This document shows, in pieces, positions 55,287 through 62,522 of a stretch of DNA of 64,000 nt. Source of the stretch: Edaphobacter modestus (GTDB taxonomy: Bacteria; Acidobacteriota; Terriglobia; Terriglobales; Acidobacteriaceae). The DNA lies in the NCBI RefSeq assembly GCF_004217555.1, contig NZ_SHKW01000001.1:3038001-3102000 (forward strand). Direction: 5' to 3'. The first letter of the stretch is position 1. Every line of letters starts with the position of its first letter. The translations under genes were made by a program, and so were the position numbers. The notes below the pieces were generated by a model, which ran no database searches, had not been told where the DNA came from, and saw only the letters and a list, made by a program, of their open reading frames with translations.

Positions 55287-57971
55287 ATGTCCGGCCATCC
55301 TTATAAGTACACCGACCGCGAACTGATCAACCGCATCGAACGCTCGGCCGGGCAGCGCGCCGGCTACAAGCAGCTGGTCCGCGAGCTCGGTATCGGAGGC
55401 GGGCGGGAACGCCGCCTTCTCCTCGAGCAGCTCGCCCGCATCACTGCCCGTGGAGCGTTGGTTAAGATCGACGAGGATCATTGGAGCCCCCCCTCTGCGG
55501 TTCCGGCCAAGACCGCACGAGCCTCCAGGGCCGGCAACGCACCCCTCGAGCCGCACCCGACTCGCGAACGCCTCGTCGCCGGACGCATCGACCTGCACCG
55601 CGATGGATATGCCTTCGTGCGTCCCAATGGAAGCTCGAATCGCGAAGACGACCTGTTCATCCCGCCGAACGAGCTCAACGGAGCCATGCAGGGCGACGAG
55701 GTCCTCGTCGACGAGGCGCCTCGAGATCGAGAGGGCCGCCGCTCCGGACGCGTAGCCCGCGTTCTCACGCGCCGAAACCCAACCGTCGTAGGAATCTTCC
55801 ACTATGCGCGATCTCAGCGCCGCAGCCCATGGGAGGACCTGCCGCTGGCGAAGGGAAACTATGTAACTCCCTTCGACGAACGCATGACGCAACCGATCCT
55901 CATCCTCGAAGGCGATGAGATCGTCAGTGAATCTTCTGCCGCCCCGCATCGAGTGCTGGGCGAAGAGGCGCAGGAGCAGAGACGCCTCTGGACCGCGGCG
56001 GAGAATCCGCTCACTCCTCTGGAAGGGCTGGCAGTCGACGTGGAGATCACAGGCTTCCCTACCCCCGGCAGACCGGCGCGGGGACGCGTGATTGAAGTAC
56101 TCGGCCCGCCAGACGCCTTCGGAGTCGACGTCGAGATCGTCATCCGCAAGCACCATCTGCCCCGGATCTTTCCGGCCAACGTACTTGCCGAAGCCTCAGC
56201 CTCGGCGACACAGACCGTCGATATGCTCGCCCCTGACGAGCTTGCAGGACGGCGCGACTTCCGCGGGCTCCCGATCGTCACCATCGACGGCGAGACCGCA
56301 AGGGACTTTGACGATGCCGTCCATGTAAAACCGCTTGCGAATGGCAACTGGCAGCTGCAGGTTCACATCGCCGACGTCAGCCACTACGTCCGGCCCGGCA
56401 CCTCGCTCGATCTCGAGGCACGTCTGCGTGGAACCTCGGTCTACTTTCCCGACCGCGCCATTCCGATGTTGCCGAACGATCTCTCGAGCGGAATGTGCAG
56501 CCTGCGCCCGGATGAAGATCGGCTGGTCCAGAGCTGCCTGATGGAGATCGACGCGAAGGGTGAAGTGGTCCACTTCGAAGTCTGCGAAGGCATCATCCGC
56601 AGCGCGCGCCGCATGACCTATACCCAGGTGCAGGCGATCCTCGACGGCGATTCCGTCGTGCGTCTCGAGTTCACCGACCTTGTCCCGGAGTTCGAGCAGA
56701 TGCATCAGCTCGCCCTTCGCCTCAATGGCAAACGCAAGCGGCGCGGATCCATCGACTTCGATCTGCCGGAGCCTGTCGTGCAGTTTGATCCGGATGGGAA
56801 CATGCAGGCTATCGTTCGCTCGGAGCGCGGCTGGTCGCATCGCCTGATCGAGGAGTTCATGCTCGCGGCCAACGAGTGCGTCGCCCACTGGATCGAGGCC
56901 ACCGGAATCCCCGGAATCTACCGCATCCATGAAACTCCCGATCCGAAGCGCATCGTGGAGTTTGAAGACACTGCCGCGCAGTTCGGCTATACGCTCGGTT
57001 TCAGCAATCTGCCGGTAAAGCGGGTGCAGACCCGAGGAGATCGCCGCGATGCACGAGGCTCCGGACGCAGCGCACAGACCCACGAGATTCCCGATGCGAT
57101 TCCGGTCACGCCGCAGATGTACCAGCGCCTGACTGCAAAGATTCAGGGTAAGCCGGAGGAGCGCATCCTCTCCTACCTGATGCTGCGCTCCTTGAAACAG
57201 GCCCGCTACAGTGAGAAAAACGCAGGCCACTTTGCACTCGCCTCACCCAGCTATACGCATTTCACGTCGCCCATTCGTCGTTACCCGGATTTGATCGTTC
57301 ACCGCCTGCTTCGTTACCTTCTTCAGAGCGGAGCCAGCCCAAACGGCTTTCCGATTCTGAGCAATGAGCCGCAGCCATGGGGAGAAAAACAGGACTCCAA
57401 AGGTAAGCCCTCACAGAAGAAAACACGGCAACAGGAAGGTCCGCTTCCGGAAGACGAGCTGAACGCGATGGCTGCTGAATCGAGCCAGGCCGAACGACGT
57501 GCGGACGACGCCGAACGCGAGCTGATTGAGTGGAAGAAGATCCGCTTTATGCAGGACCGCGTGGGCGAAGACTTCTCCGGCATCATTCTTTCCTGCACGA
57601 AGTACGGTTTCTTCGTCGAGCTCGACGAACTCTTCATCGAGGGCATCGTCCCGCTCGCCAGCCTTCAGGACGACCGGTATTTCTTTCGGGATACCGATCG
57701 GACCATCGTAGGAGCACGCAATGGACGCGTGTTCAAGATCGGCCAGCATGTTCATGTGCTGCTGGACCGGATCGATCGTCAGCAGCGACGGCTGCAGTTC
57801 GCGCTGATACCTTCGGAAGAGGAGAGTGCGCCGCGCTCTTTACGACGTCCCAAAACACGATCTTCGAACGAGGAAAATCTTAGCCCCAATCGATCCGGGA
57901 AGCCGAAACCCAGGACGAAGGCAGCGAAACGGCAGCGCAATCGGAAGGCGAAGGGCAAGCCTCGCCGATAA
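55287..57971 (+). CDS. rnr: ribonuclease R
   Basis: Processive 3'-5' exoribonuclease for structured RNA. 894 aa. An N-terminal HTH and cold-shock-like part precede the RNB catalytic domain: IDGETARDFDDAVHV (about residue 332-346), FPDRAIPMLPNDLSSGMCSL, and SPIRRYPDLIVHRLL. The S1 domain is DFSGIILSCTKYGFFVELDEL near residue 770. A basic C-terminal tail (RRPKTRSSNEENL, KPRTKAAKRQRNRKAKGKPRR) is longer than usual for acidobacteria. Confidence 0.95.
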   Translation: MSGHPYKYTDRELINRIERSAGQRAGYKQLVRELGIGGGRERRLLLEQLARITARGALVKIDEDHWSPPSAVPAKTARASRAGNAPLEPHPTRERLVAGRIDLHRDGYAFVRPNGSSNREDDLFIPPNELNGAMQGDEVLVDEAPRDREGRRSGRVARVLTRRNPTVVGIFHYARSQRRSPWEDLPLAKGNYVTPFDERMTQPILILEGDEIVSESSAAPHRVLGEEAQEQRRLWTAAENPLTPLEGLAVDVEITGFPTPGRPARGRVIEVLGPPDAFGVDVEIVIRKHHLPRIFPANVLAEASASATQTVDMLAPDELAGRRDFRGLPIVTIDGETARDFDDAVHVKPLANGNWQLQVHIADVSHYVRPGTSLDLEARLRGTSVYFPDRAIPMLPNDLSSGMCSLRPDEDRLVQSCLMEIDAKGEVVHFEVCEGIIRSARRMTYTQVQAILDGDSVVRLEFTDLVPEFEQMHQLALRLNGKRKRRGSIDFDLPEPVVQFDPDGNMQAIVRSERGWSHRLIEEFMLAANECVAHWIEATGIPGIYRIHETPDPKRIVEFEDTAAQFGYTLGFSNLPVKRVQTRGDRRDARGSGRSAQTHEIPDAIPVTPQMYQRLTAKIQGKPEERILSYLMLRSLKQARYSEKNAGHFALASPSYTHFTSPIRRYPDLIVHRLLRYLLQSGASPNGFPILSNEPQPWGEKQDSKGKPSQKKTRQQEGPLPEDELNAMAAESSQAERRADDAERELIEWKKIRFMQDRVGEDFSGIILSCTKYGFFVELDELFIEGIVPLASLQDDRYFFRDTDRTIVGARNGRVFKIGQHVHVLLDRIDRQQRRLQFALIPSEEESAPRSLRRPKTRSSNEENLSPNRSGKPKPRTKAAKRQRNRKAKGKPRR

Positions 57972-58060
57972 ATACAAACCCTGACGTTAGAGGGTCGTGG
58001 CTCAGCGCAACAGGCCGGAGCATCGTAGAATGAAAGAGCAAAAGGAGTTTAGGAAAACGC

Positions 58061-58333
58061 ATGGCTCACATGGTGTTTTGCACAAAATTCAAGGCGGAGA
58101 TGGAAGGGCTGGACGAGCCCCCATTCGATTCCGACTTCGGTCAGAAGATCTATAAGAACGTGTCGAAGAAGGCTTGGGGAGAATGGGTTGAACGGCAGAA
58201 GATGCTGTTGAATGAATACCGGCTGCAGCCCTGGACCCGAGAAGCCCAGGAGTTCCTGGTAGAGCAGATGAACGAGTTCTTCTTTGGCGAAGGCGGAGAG
58301 CTTCCCAAGGAATACGTTGCTCCCACCAAGTAA
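58061..58333 (+). CDS. iron-trafficking / oxidative protection protein YggX
   Basis: 90 aa. Starts MAHMVFCTKFKAEMEGLD and contains the family's WGEWVERQKMLLNEYRLQPW and LVEQMNEFFFGEG. It protects iron-sulfur proteins. Short, intact and stand-alone after rnr. Confidence 0.94.
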   Translation: MAHMVFCTKFKAEMEGLDEPPFDSDFGQKIYKNVSKKAWGEWVERQKMLLNEYRLQPWTREAQEFLVEQMNEFFFGEGGELPKEYVAPTK

Positions 58334-58397
58334 TTCCACTCGTGTACACTTAATTCAATAACCCCGCTGCTATCCTCCTGGACGGCAGGCAATAAGT

Positions 58398-58474
58398 CGG
58401 GACGTGGCTCAGCCTGGTAGAGCGCACCCTTGGGGTGGGTGAGGTCGCTAGTTCGAATCTAGTCGTCCCGACCA
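58398..58474 (+). tRNA. tRNA-Pro (anticodon GGG)
   Basis: 77 nt. Acceptor CGGGACG pairs with CGTCCCG, then ACCA. The D arm is GGCTCAGCCTGGTAGAGC, the anticodon stem CACCC/GGGTG encloses TTGGGGT giving GGG, and the T arm is GCTAGTTCGAATCTAGT. CCA is encoded. Confidence 0.96.
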
Positions 58475-59896
58475 TTCTTCCAAATGAGCCCTTTTGAAGA
58501 TCATGTCAAAGGGCTTTCTGTATGTCGGCGTTACACTTACGTCGTCCACAGAGCAGTTCGAAAATAGCATTTTGAGCAGTTTGGCCTTTTCGACTGGATT
58601 CTGCGAAACATACAGTGAATAGGCCTTATTCGCGAGTTCGAAGATTTTTTGCGCGTCTAGGGCCTTGTCTCCTGCTCCACCGTTATTGAGCCCTTGGATG
58701 GCCACTTTGATCTGCTGCTCTTCAGTCCTCCAGGCGTTCATCTTGCGCTCCCAGAAGTCCTCAGGGATTTTGCCGTCCAGCTTGTCTGTGTATGCCCCGT
58801 CCATCCGGTTATGGATGCCCGCGAGCCGGGCCTCTAGACGCGAACGCTCAGCATCGACTTTGCTCTCCGCGTGCTGTTGATCCTTACGTAGTGTCGTGAC
58901 GATCTGCGACACAACCTCCTCCGGAACCTGCAGTCCCTTGAGCGGCTCCCCCAACCGACTGGCAAGGTCTTCTTCCCTGAAACGGGGAAGTTCACACTTG
59001 CCACGATGACCAGTGCACCGATAGTAGACGTACTTTTGTTTCTGGACGTCCCCAGTGAGAGTGCAGCCGTCGTAGGCGCAGTTCATTAGGCCACGGAAGG
59101 CAATCTCTCGTTTCGAGTACTTGGGCCGGTTGTGTCCGGCGAGGGCCGACTGCACTTCCTCGAACAGCACGGGGTCCAGGAAGCGAGGATGGGTACCCTG
59201 ATAAGTTTGCCCACCCCATTCGAAAGTGCCCACGTAGAACCGGTTCTTTAGTATCAAATAAACGTTGCCCCGGCTGATCTTCTTGCCAGTCTCGACGTGT
59301 ATTGTCTTGGCAAGTGTAGTCAGTGAATGAGAGCCCCTGGCGTAAAGTTCGAACATCCGCTTCACCGTGATTGAATCAACTGGATCGACCTCGATCGAGC
59401 GTTCGGCCTTGTTGTTCCGGTAACCAAAGGGTGCGAGGCCAGGGAAGGTACCCTGAGCCGCCTTTTCGCGCATTCCCTTCTTTACTTCTTCGCGAAGATT
59501 CTCCGAGTAGTTACGCGCCATTACGAGGTGAATTCCCTGGATCAACCGGGTCTGAGATTTGGATTCTTTCGAGACTGCCGAGCCTTCCTTTACAAAGTGG
59601 ATCTCGATGTCCAAGTCCTCGAGAGTGACAGCATCACGAAAGTTGCGGTAAAGGCGGTCTGTCTTTTCGACGATAAGGACGCGGCATGATCTATGCCGCT
59701 TGAACCAAGTCACCATCTCGGAGAACTGCTTTCTCCCCGATGTCTTTGCCGTTTCGACATCCTCGAACGCTTTGACGATCTGGAAACCTTGGCGATCGGA
59801 ATACTCGTGCAAGAACTTGGATTGCGCACCTAAAGAAAACCCTTCTTGCTGCTGCTCACGGCTAGACACGCGGGTGTAAAGAACAGCTTCTGTCAT
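58448..59896 (-). CDS. large serine recombinase (resolvase/integrase family)
   Basis: 482 aa. The start MTEAVLYTRVSSREQQ at 59896 opens the resolvase domain with Ser in the YTRVSS motif. Next come EKTDRLYRNFRDA and the Recombinase domain (YSENLREEVKKGMREKAAQG, APFGYR). Then a zinc ribbon CAYDGCTLTGDVQKQKYVYYRCTGHRGKCEL. The C-terminal coiled region (KDQQHAESKVDAERSRLEARLAGIHNRM) completes the typical large serine integrase. Its stop lies within the 3' part of tRNA-Pro, as in elements integrated at that gene. Confidence 0.9.
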   Translation of the reverse strand: MTEAVLYTRVSSREQQQEGFSLGAQSKFLHEYSDRQGFQIVKAFEDVETAKTSGRKQFSEMVTWFKRHRSCRVLIVEKTDRLYRNFRDAVTLEDLDIEIHFVKEGSAVSKESKSQTRLIQGIHLVMARNYSENLREEVKKGMREKAAQGTFPGLAPFGYRNNKAERSIEVDPVDSITVKRMFELYARGSHSLTTLAKTIHVETGKKISRGNVYLILKNRFYVGTFEWGGQTYQGTHPRFLDPVLFEEVQSALAGHNRPKYSKREIAFRGLMNCAYDGCTLTGDVQKQKYVYYRCTGHRGKCELPRFREEDLASRLGEPLKGLQVPEEVVSQIVTTLRKDQQHAESKVDAERSRLEARLAGIHNRMDGAYTDKLDGKIPEDFWERKMNAWRTEEQQIKVAIQGLNNGGAGDKALDAQKIFELANKAYSLYVSQNPVEKAKLLKMLFSNCSVDDVSVTPTYRKPFDMIFKRAHLEEWSGRLDSN

Positions 59897-60121
59897 TGTT
59901 TCTGTTTCTCCAGTTTGAATGTGGGCATCTTCATTTAGATCGACAGACAATTTAGATTCGAAGTGATTGTCAGCGCGAACTCTCCCAATTTTGCAACAGT
60001 TCGAAGACACTAATCATGGCTCGAATATCCATGCCCCTATCAGCCGGGCTTCTGGCACGTCGGGCACCCACGATCAATCCGAAGAAGGAAATGACTACCG
60101 CAACCTATTGGATTGGACACC

Positions 60122-60140
60122 GCTCCTCATATAGAGGAGC
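60122..60140 (-). terminator. hairpin downstream of the XRE gene
   Basis: GCTCCTC (60122-60128) pairs with GAGGAGC (60134-60140). It lies 17 bases beyond the XRE stop. There is little T run. The stretch 59897-60156 has no other supported feature. Confidence 0.5.
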
Positions 60141-60156
60141 CGCGATCGGTGATCGT

Positions 60157-60408
60157 TCATTTGGCTTTACGATCGCTACCAGTCAGCAGCCACTCGACTG
60201 ACTTTCCGTAGAGTCTCGCGATCCGGAAGAGCGACACTACGCCAATCTCCTTCTGCCCGCGTTCTGCAGCGGAGATATGACTCTGAGCGACTCCGATGGC
60301 CTGAGCGAGTTCCGACTGATTGGTGTCGAAGCCCCTCAGTTCCCGGATCCTCCGGCCAACAGACTTCCAATCGGCAATGAACAGTTCGGGCGGGTTTTCA
60401 ATTGACAT
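60157..60408 (-). CDS. XRE family HTH repressor
   Basis: 83 aa, a single HTH_3 domain: RRIRELRGFDTNQSELAQAIGVAQSHISAAERGQKEIGVVSLFRIARLYGKSVEWLLTG reads helix 2-3 as QSELAQAIGVAQSHISAAERG. Divergent gene at 60506 suggests mutual control. The consensus promoter at 60402 overlaps its start codon, so binding of the repressor could block it. Phage- or island-type repressor. Confidence 0.88.
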   Translation of the reverse strand: MSIENPPELFIADWKSVGRRIRELRGFDTNQSELAQAIGVAQSHISAAERGQKEIGVVSLFRIARLYGKSVEWLLTGSDRKAK

Positions 60409-60430
60409 TGAATCTCTGTATGGATATATT
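60402..60430 (+). promoter_or_regulatory. sigma-70 consensus promoter for the 60506 gene
   Basis: Perfect TTGACA (60402-60407), 17-base spacer, TATATT (60425-60430). It overlaps the XRE start codon. TCTGTAT repeats at 60415 and 60432, and TAGAG/CTCTA at 60438-60454, are candidate operator pieces. Confidence 0.8.
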
Positions 60431-60437
60431 ATCTGTA

Positions 60438-60454
60438 TAGAGCTATAAACTCTA
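60438..60454. promoter_or_regulatory. candidate XRE operator
   Basis: TAGAG and CTCTA, seven bases apart, form a small inverted repeat between the divergent XRE and 60506 genes. Confidence 0.4.
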
Positions 60455-60505
60455 TCTCTGATATCAGATTACTGCACTCGGCTCACAAGGGCTGAGGCAA
60501 GAGGA

Positions 60506-60862
60506 ATGAGAACGACGATGAACCTTACCGCCCATTGGACCAGAAATCATGATGCAACTGTTGATGAACCACATTCCGTGCTGTGGCAGGACGGTCGCTC
60601 TGCGACTCCTACGGAATATGAAGATCACCGCGACGACACCTACCTCATAGTGCACCGCGATGATGGATGCACCGAAGTTCACTACTTCCCCGACTTAGTC
60701 GTAGAGGTAACTTACGACCGGGTCGCTCGACAGTGGTTTGCTAAAGGCCACGACGTCGAGACATTCGCGTTGGATGTCACAGACCCTAACGCCACCGACG
60801 ATCAGATCTACCAGGAGATCTTTTCCTTCCCGGTGGTCTATCGTCATCGCATATGTCGCTAA
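60506..60862 (+). CDS. unknown 118-aa island protein
   Basis: 118 aa, no signal peptide. Opening MRTTMNLTAHWTRNHDATVDEPHSV, and a beta-rich, acidic character (YEDHRDDTYLIVHRDDGCTEVHYF). A second ATG lies at 60518. I recognise no family. It is driven by the consensus promoter that the XRE repressor overlaps, so it may be the regulated cargo gene. Confidence 0.65.
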   Translation: MRTTMNLTAHWTRNHDATVDEPHSVLWQDGRSATPTEYEDHRDDTYLIVHRDDGCTEVHYFPDLVVEVTYDRVARQWFAKGHDVETFALDVTDPNATDDQIYQEIFSFPVVYRHRICR

Positions 60863-60899
60863 TAAGTAATGGGACTCGAGCGCTTCGCCAGCAACGCTC

Positions 60900-60960
60900 G
60901 GGGTAGATACCCTGCGATGCCTTCTCACGCATCCCCTTCTTGACCTCCTCACGGAGGTTA
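60900..60960 (-). pseudogene. fragment of a second serine recombinase
   Basis: The minus strand reads NLREEVKKGMREKASQGIYP, nearly the same as NLREEVKKGMREKAAQGTFP in the intact recombinase at 58448. Flanking sequence has no further homology, so only a short piece of a related gene remains. Confidence 0.7.
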
Positions 60961-61208
60961 CCGGCTTCATCAATTTCAAGTGAGGTTTCCACCGGCGCTT
61001 CTGGGCTTGACAGCGGAAGTAAGTGGGGTGCTGAGTTGATTCTTGACTCGTGCTCTGGACGAACTGGACATTCCTGTCTCGCGGTGTGACGCAACCGCTG
61101 CTCCTACAGGGGACGCCATAGTCAAGCTGCTGGGGTAGACTTTGATAACTTGCCAAGAGATTTCCTTTCAAGCTCGGTTCCAGCGTCTGCAAGACGAAAC
61201 GGAACGGT

Positions 61209-61388
61209 ATGGTCAACCGTGAGCCGCAAAGCACTCTGTGGAGCTGGCCGAACCAGAAACTGCCCGGCCTGAAGATTGGCCTGAGTGTCGAGATCGCACC
61301 TCAAGGGGGAGTTTCAACCCAGAATTTGGAAGAAATCAAAGGCGCTCTACGTGAACTCGGATTACAAGATGATCCGCAAGGTGAATAG
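61209..61388 (+). CDS. possible small protein in the island
   Basis: 59-aa frame, MVNREPQSTLWSWPNQKLPG onward. The end LSVEIAPQGGVSTQNLEEIKGALRELGLQDDPQGE (an amphipathic helix after GGVST) looks protein-like. No ribosome site stands out. It could be the 3' end of a longer broken gene, since the open frame continues upstream without a start. Confidence 0.35.
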   Translation: MVNREPQSTLWSWPNQKLPGLKIGLSVEIAPQGGVSTQNLEEIKGALRELGLQDDPQGE

Positions 61389-61398
61389 GTAGATGACC

Positions 61399-61431
61399 GC
61401 TAAGAAGCTCCTCAGCGAGGAGCTTCTTAGC
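61399..61431. terminator. 15-bp perfect hairpin
   Basis: GCTAAGAAGCTCCTC (61399-61413), loop AGC, then 61417-61431. No T run. Lies right after the 61209 frame and may be its terminator or a mobile-element end. Confidence 0.45.
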
Positions 61432-61608
61432 AACGGTGCACTTGAATTGTGCAGCCGACAGCGACCTGCGTGACCTGCAAATCCTTGCGTCGGAACCGGA
61501 AGCATGTGAATTGATGGCTATCTAATCTGCCGTTACACTGATCACTCGACACGCTTGAAGTTCGTTGGATCCTCCTAAGATTTGCTTACCTCTGGATAAG
61601 CGCCCCCA

Positions 61609-62151
61609 ATGACGATACCGATTCTTTCCGATGACCTAATCTCTCATGTTTCCGGACTGGTAGCTGCCTACATTACGACTCAACGCAATAGATACATCCA
61701 TGTCGCCCTTCCCCTGTCTATCAACCAGAGAACTGCGATGGCAGGGTTCTTCTCGTCGCAGCTTCTGGATGAAACGCGACTGCTTGTACTCAATGAAGAG
61801 CGAGTAGACAATCCTGATTTCTATCCGATGTTGCAACGCATGGGTTTCGACAATCTGCCCGACCAAGCGACAATGGCGGCGGTGACATTCGCCGACTGTG
61901 TGGTCTCTCATGGATATTGCACAGACGAGTTGCTCTTTCATGAACTTGTGCACGTGGAGCAATACCGTCAATTGGGAATCCCTAAGTTTGCCGATCTTTA
62001 TCTCCGGGGCTTCTTAAGCGGAGGCGGCTACTTCGAGATACCCCTAGAGCGAAACGCCTACGCACTTGGCGAACTGTACGGGAGGAATCACTCTCGGCCC
62101 TTCTCGGTGGCTGATGAAGTGGGCCGCTGGATCTCGGAAGGTCGGTTCTGA
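61609..62151 (+). CDS. HExxH metallopeptidase-like island protein
   Basis: 180 aa, no signal peptide. ELLFHELVHVEQYRQLG gives His111-Glu112-x-x-His115, a zinc-peptidase signature, and FEIPLERNAYALG downstream could supply the third ligand (Glu147). Families of this design include phage/ICE ImmA-like peptidases and DUF4157-type proteins; the exact family is uncertain. It lies in the island with an XRE repressor, an ImmA-ImmR-like pairing by function, though the genes are not adjacent. Confidence 0.75.
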   Translation: MTIPILSDDLISHVSGLVAAYITTQRNRYIHVALPLSINQRTAMAGFFSSQLLDETRLLVLNEERVDNPDFYPMLQRMGFDNLPDQATMAAVTFADCVVSHGYCTDELLFHELVHVEQYRQLGIPKFADLYLRGFLSGGGYFEIPLERNAYALGELYGRNHSRPFSVADEVGRWISEGRF

Positions 62152-62325
62152 ACGCAGAGGTTAAAGAAGGATGAATCGTCATTGCCAAAAGAGCCCGGTT
62201 CGCGCTCTCAGACGTTCTCTCCACACCCCTTTATGGTAAGCGTGGGGTGTTGGCCGGGTGTACATCGTCGATTGGCTCCGCGATGATGTGTTCATGGCTG
62301 AAGCAGTGCTTGCGGGCGGATTGTC

Positions 62326-62418
62326 GGTCTCCTCGCCGACCATCCCATCACACGGATCGCTGAGTTGTTGCCATGGAACGTCACCATCAACACGCCTACG
62401 ATCACGACTCAAGCATAA
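62326..62418 (+). pseudogene. C-terminal remnant of an IS66-family transposase
   Basis: Reads GLLADHPITRIAELLPWNVTINT, the typical end of an IS66 TnpC transposase (HPxxRIxELLPWN). The frame is blocked upstream by a stop and lacks the rest of the protein. It lies just before the palindrome at 62417. The remaining part of the gap 62152-62522 shows no gene. Confidence 0.7.
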
Positions 62419-62453
62419 ATAGGTGTCCACCTAAATTAGGTGGACACCTATTT
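62417..62453. repeat. 18-bp perfect palindrome
   Basis: AAATAGGTGTCCACCTAA (62417-62434) and its exact complement at 62436-62453 around one base. It ends the IS66 remnant and could be a terminator, a mobile-element end or a protein-binding site. Confidence 0.85.
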
Positions 62454-62522
62454 GAGACACTCTCCTCCACCAACACACTCACAACAACCGCCCGGACCAA
62501 GCGCTTACCCCGATACTCGGAA

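Larger units (their letters stand above)
60863..61608. other. island stretch with fragments
   Basis: Holds a recombinase fragment near 60900, a possible small gene at 61209 and a perfect hairpin at 61399. The remainder has no clear coding signal. Confidence 0.4.

Noticed and set aside
58398..62453. Second attachment site copying the tRNA-Pro end
   Set aside because: No copy of the tRNA 3' sequence was seen by eye to the window end, so no att pair is called.
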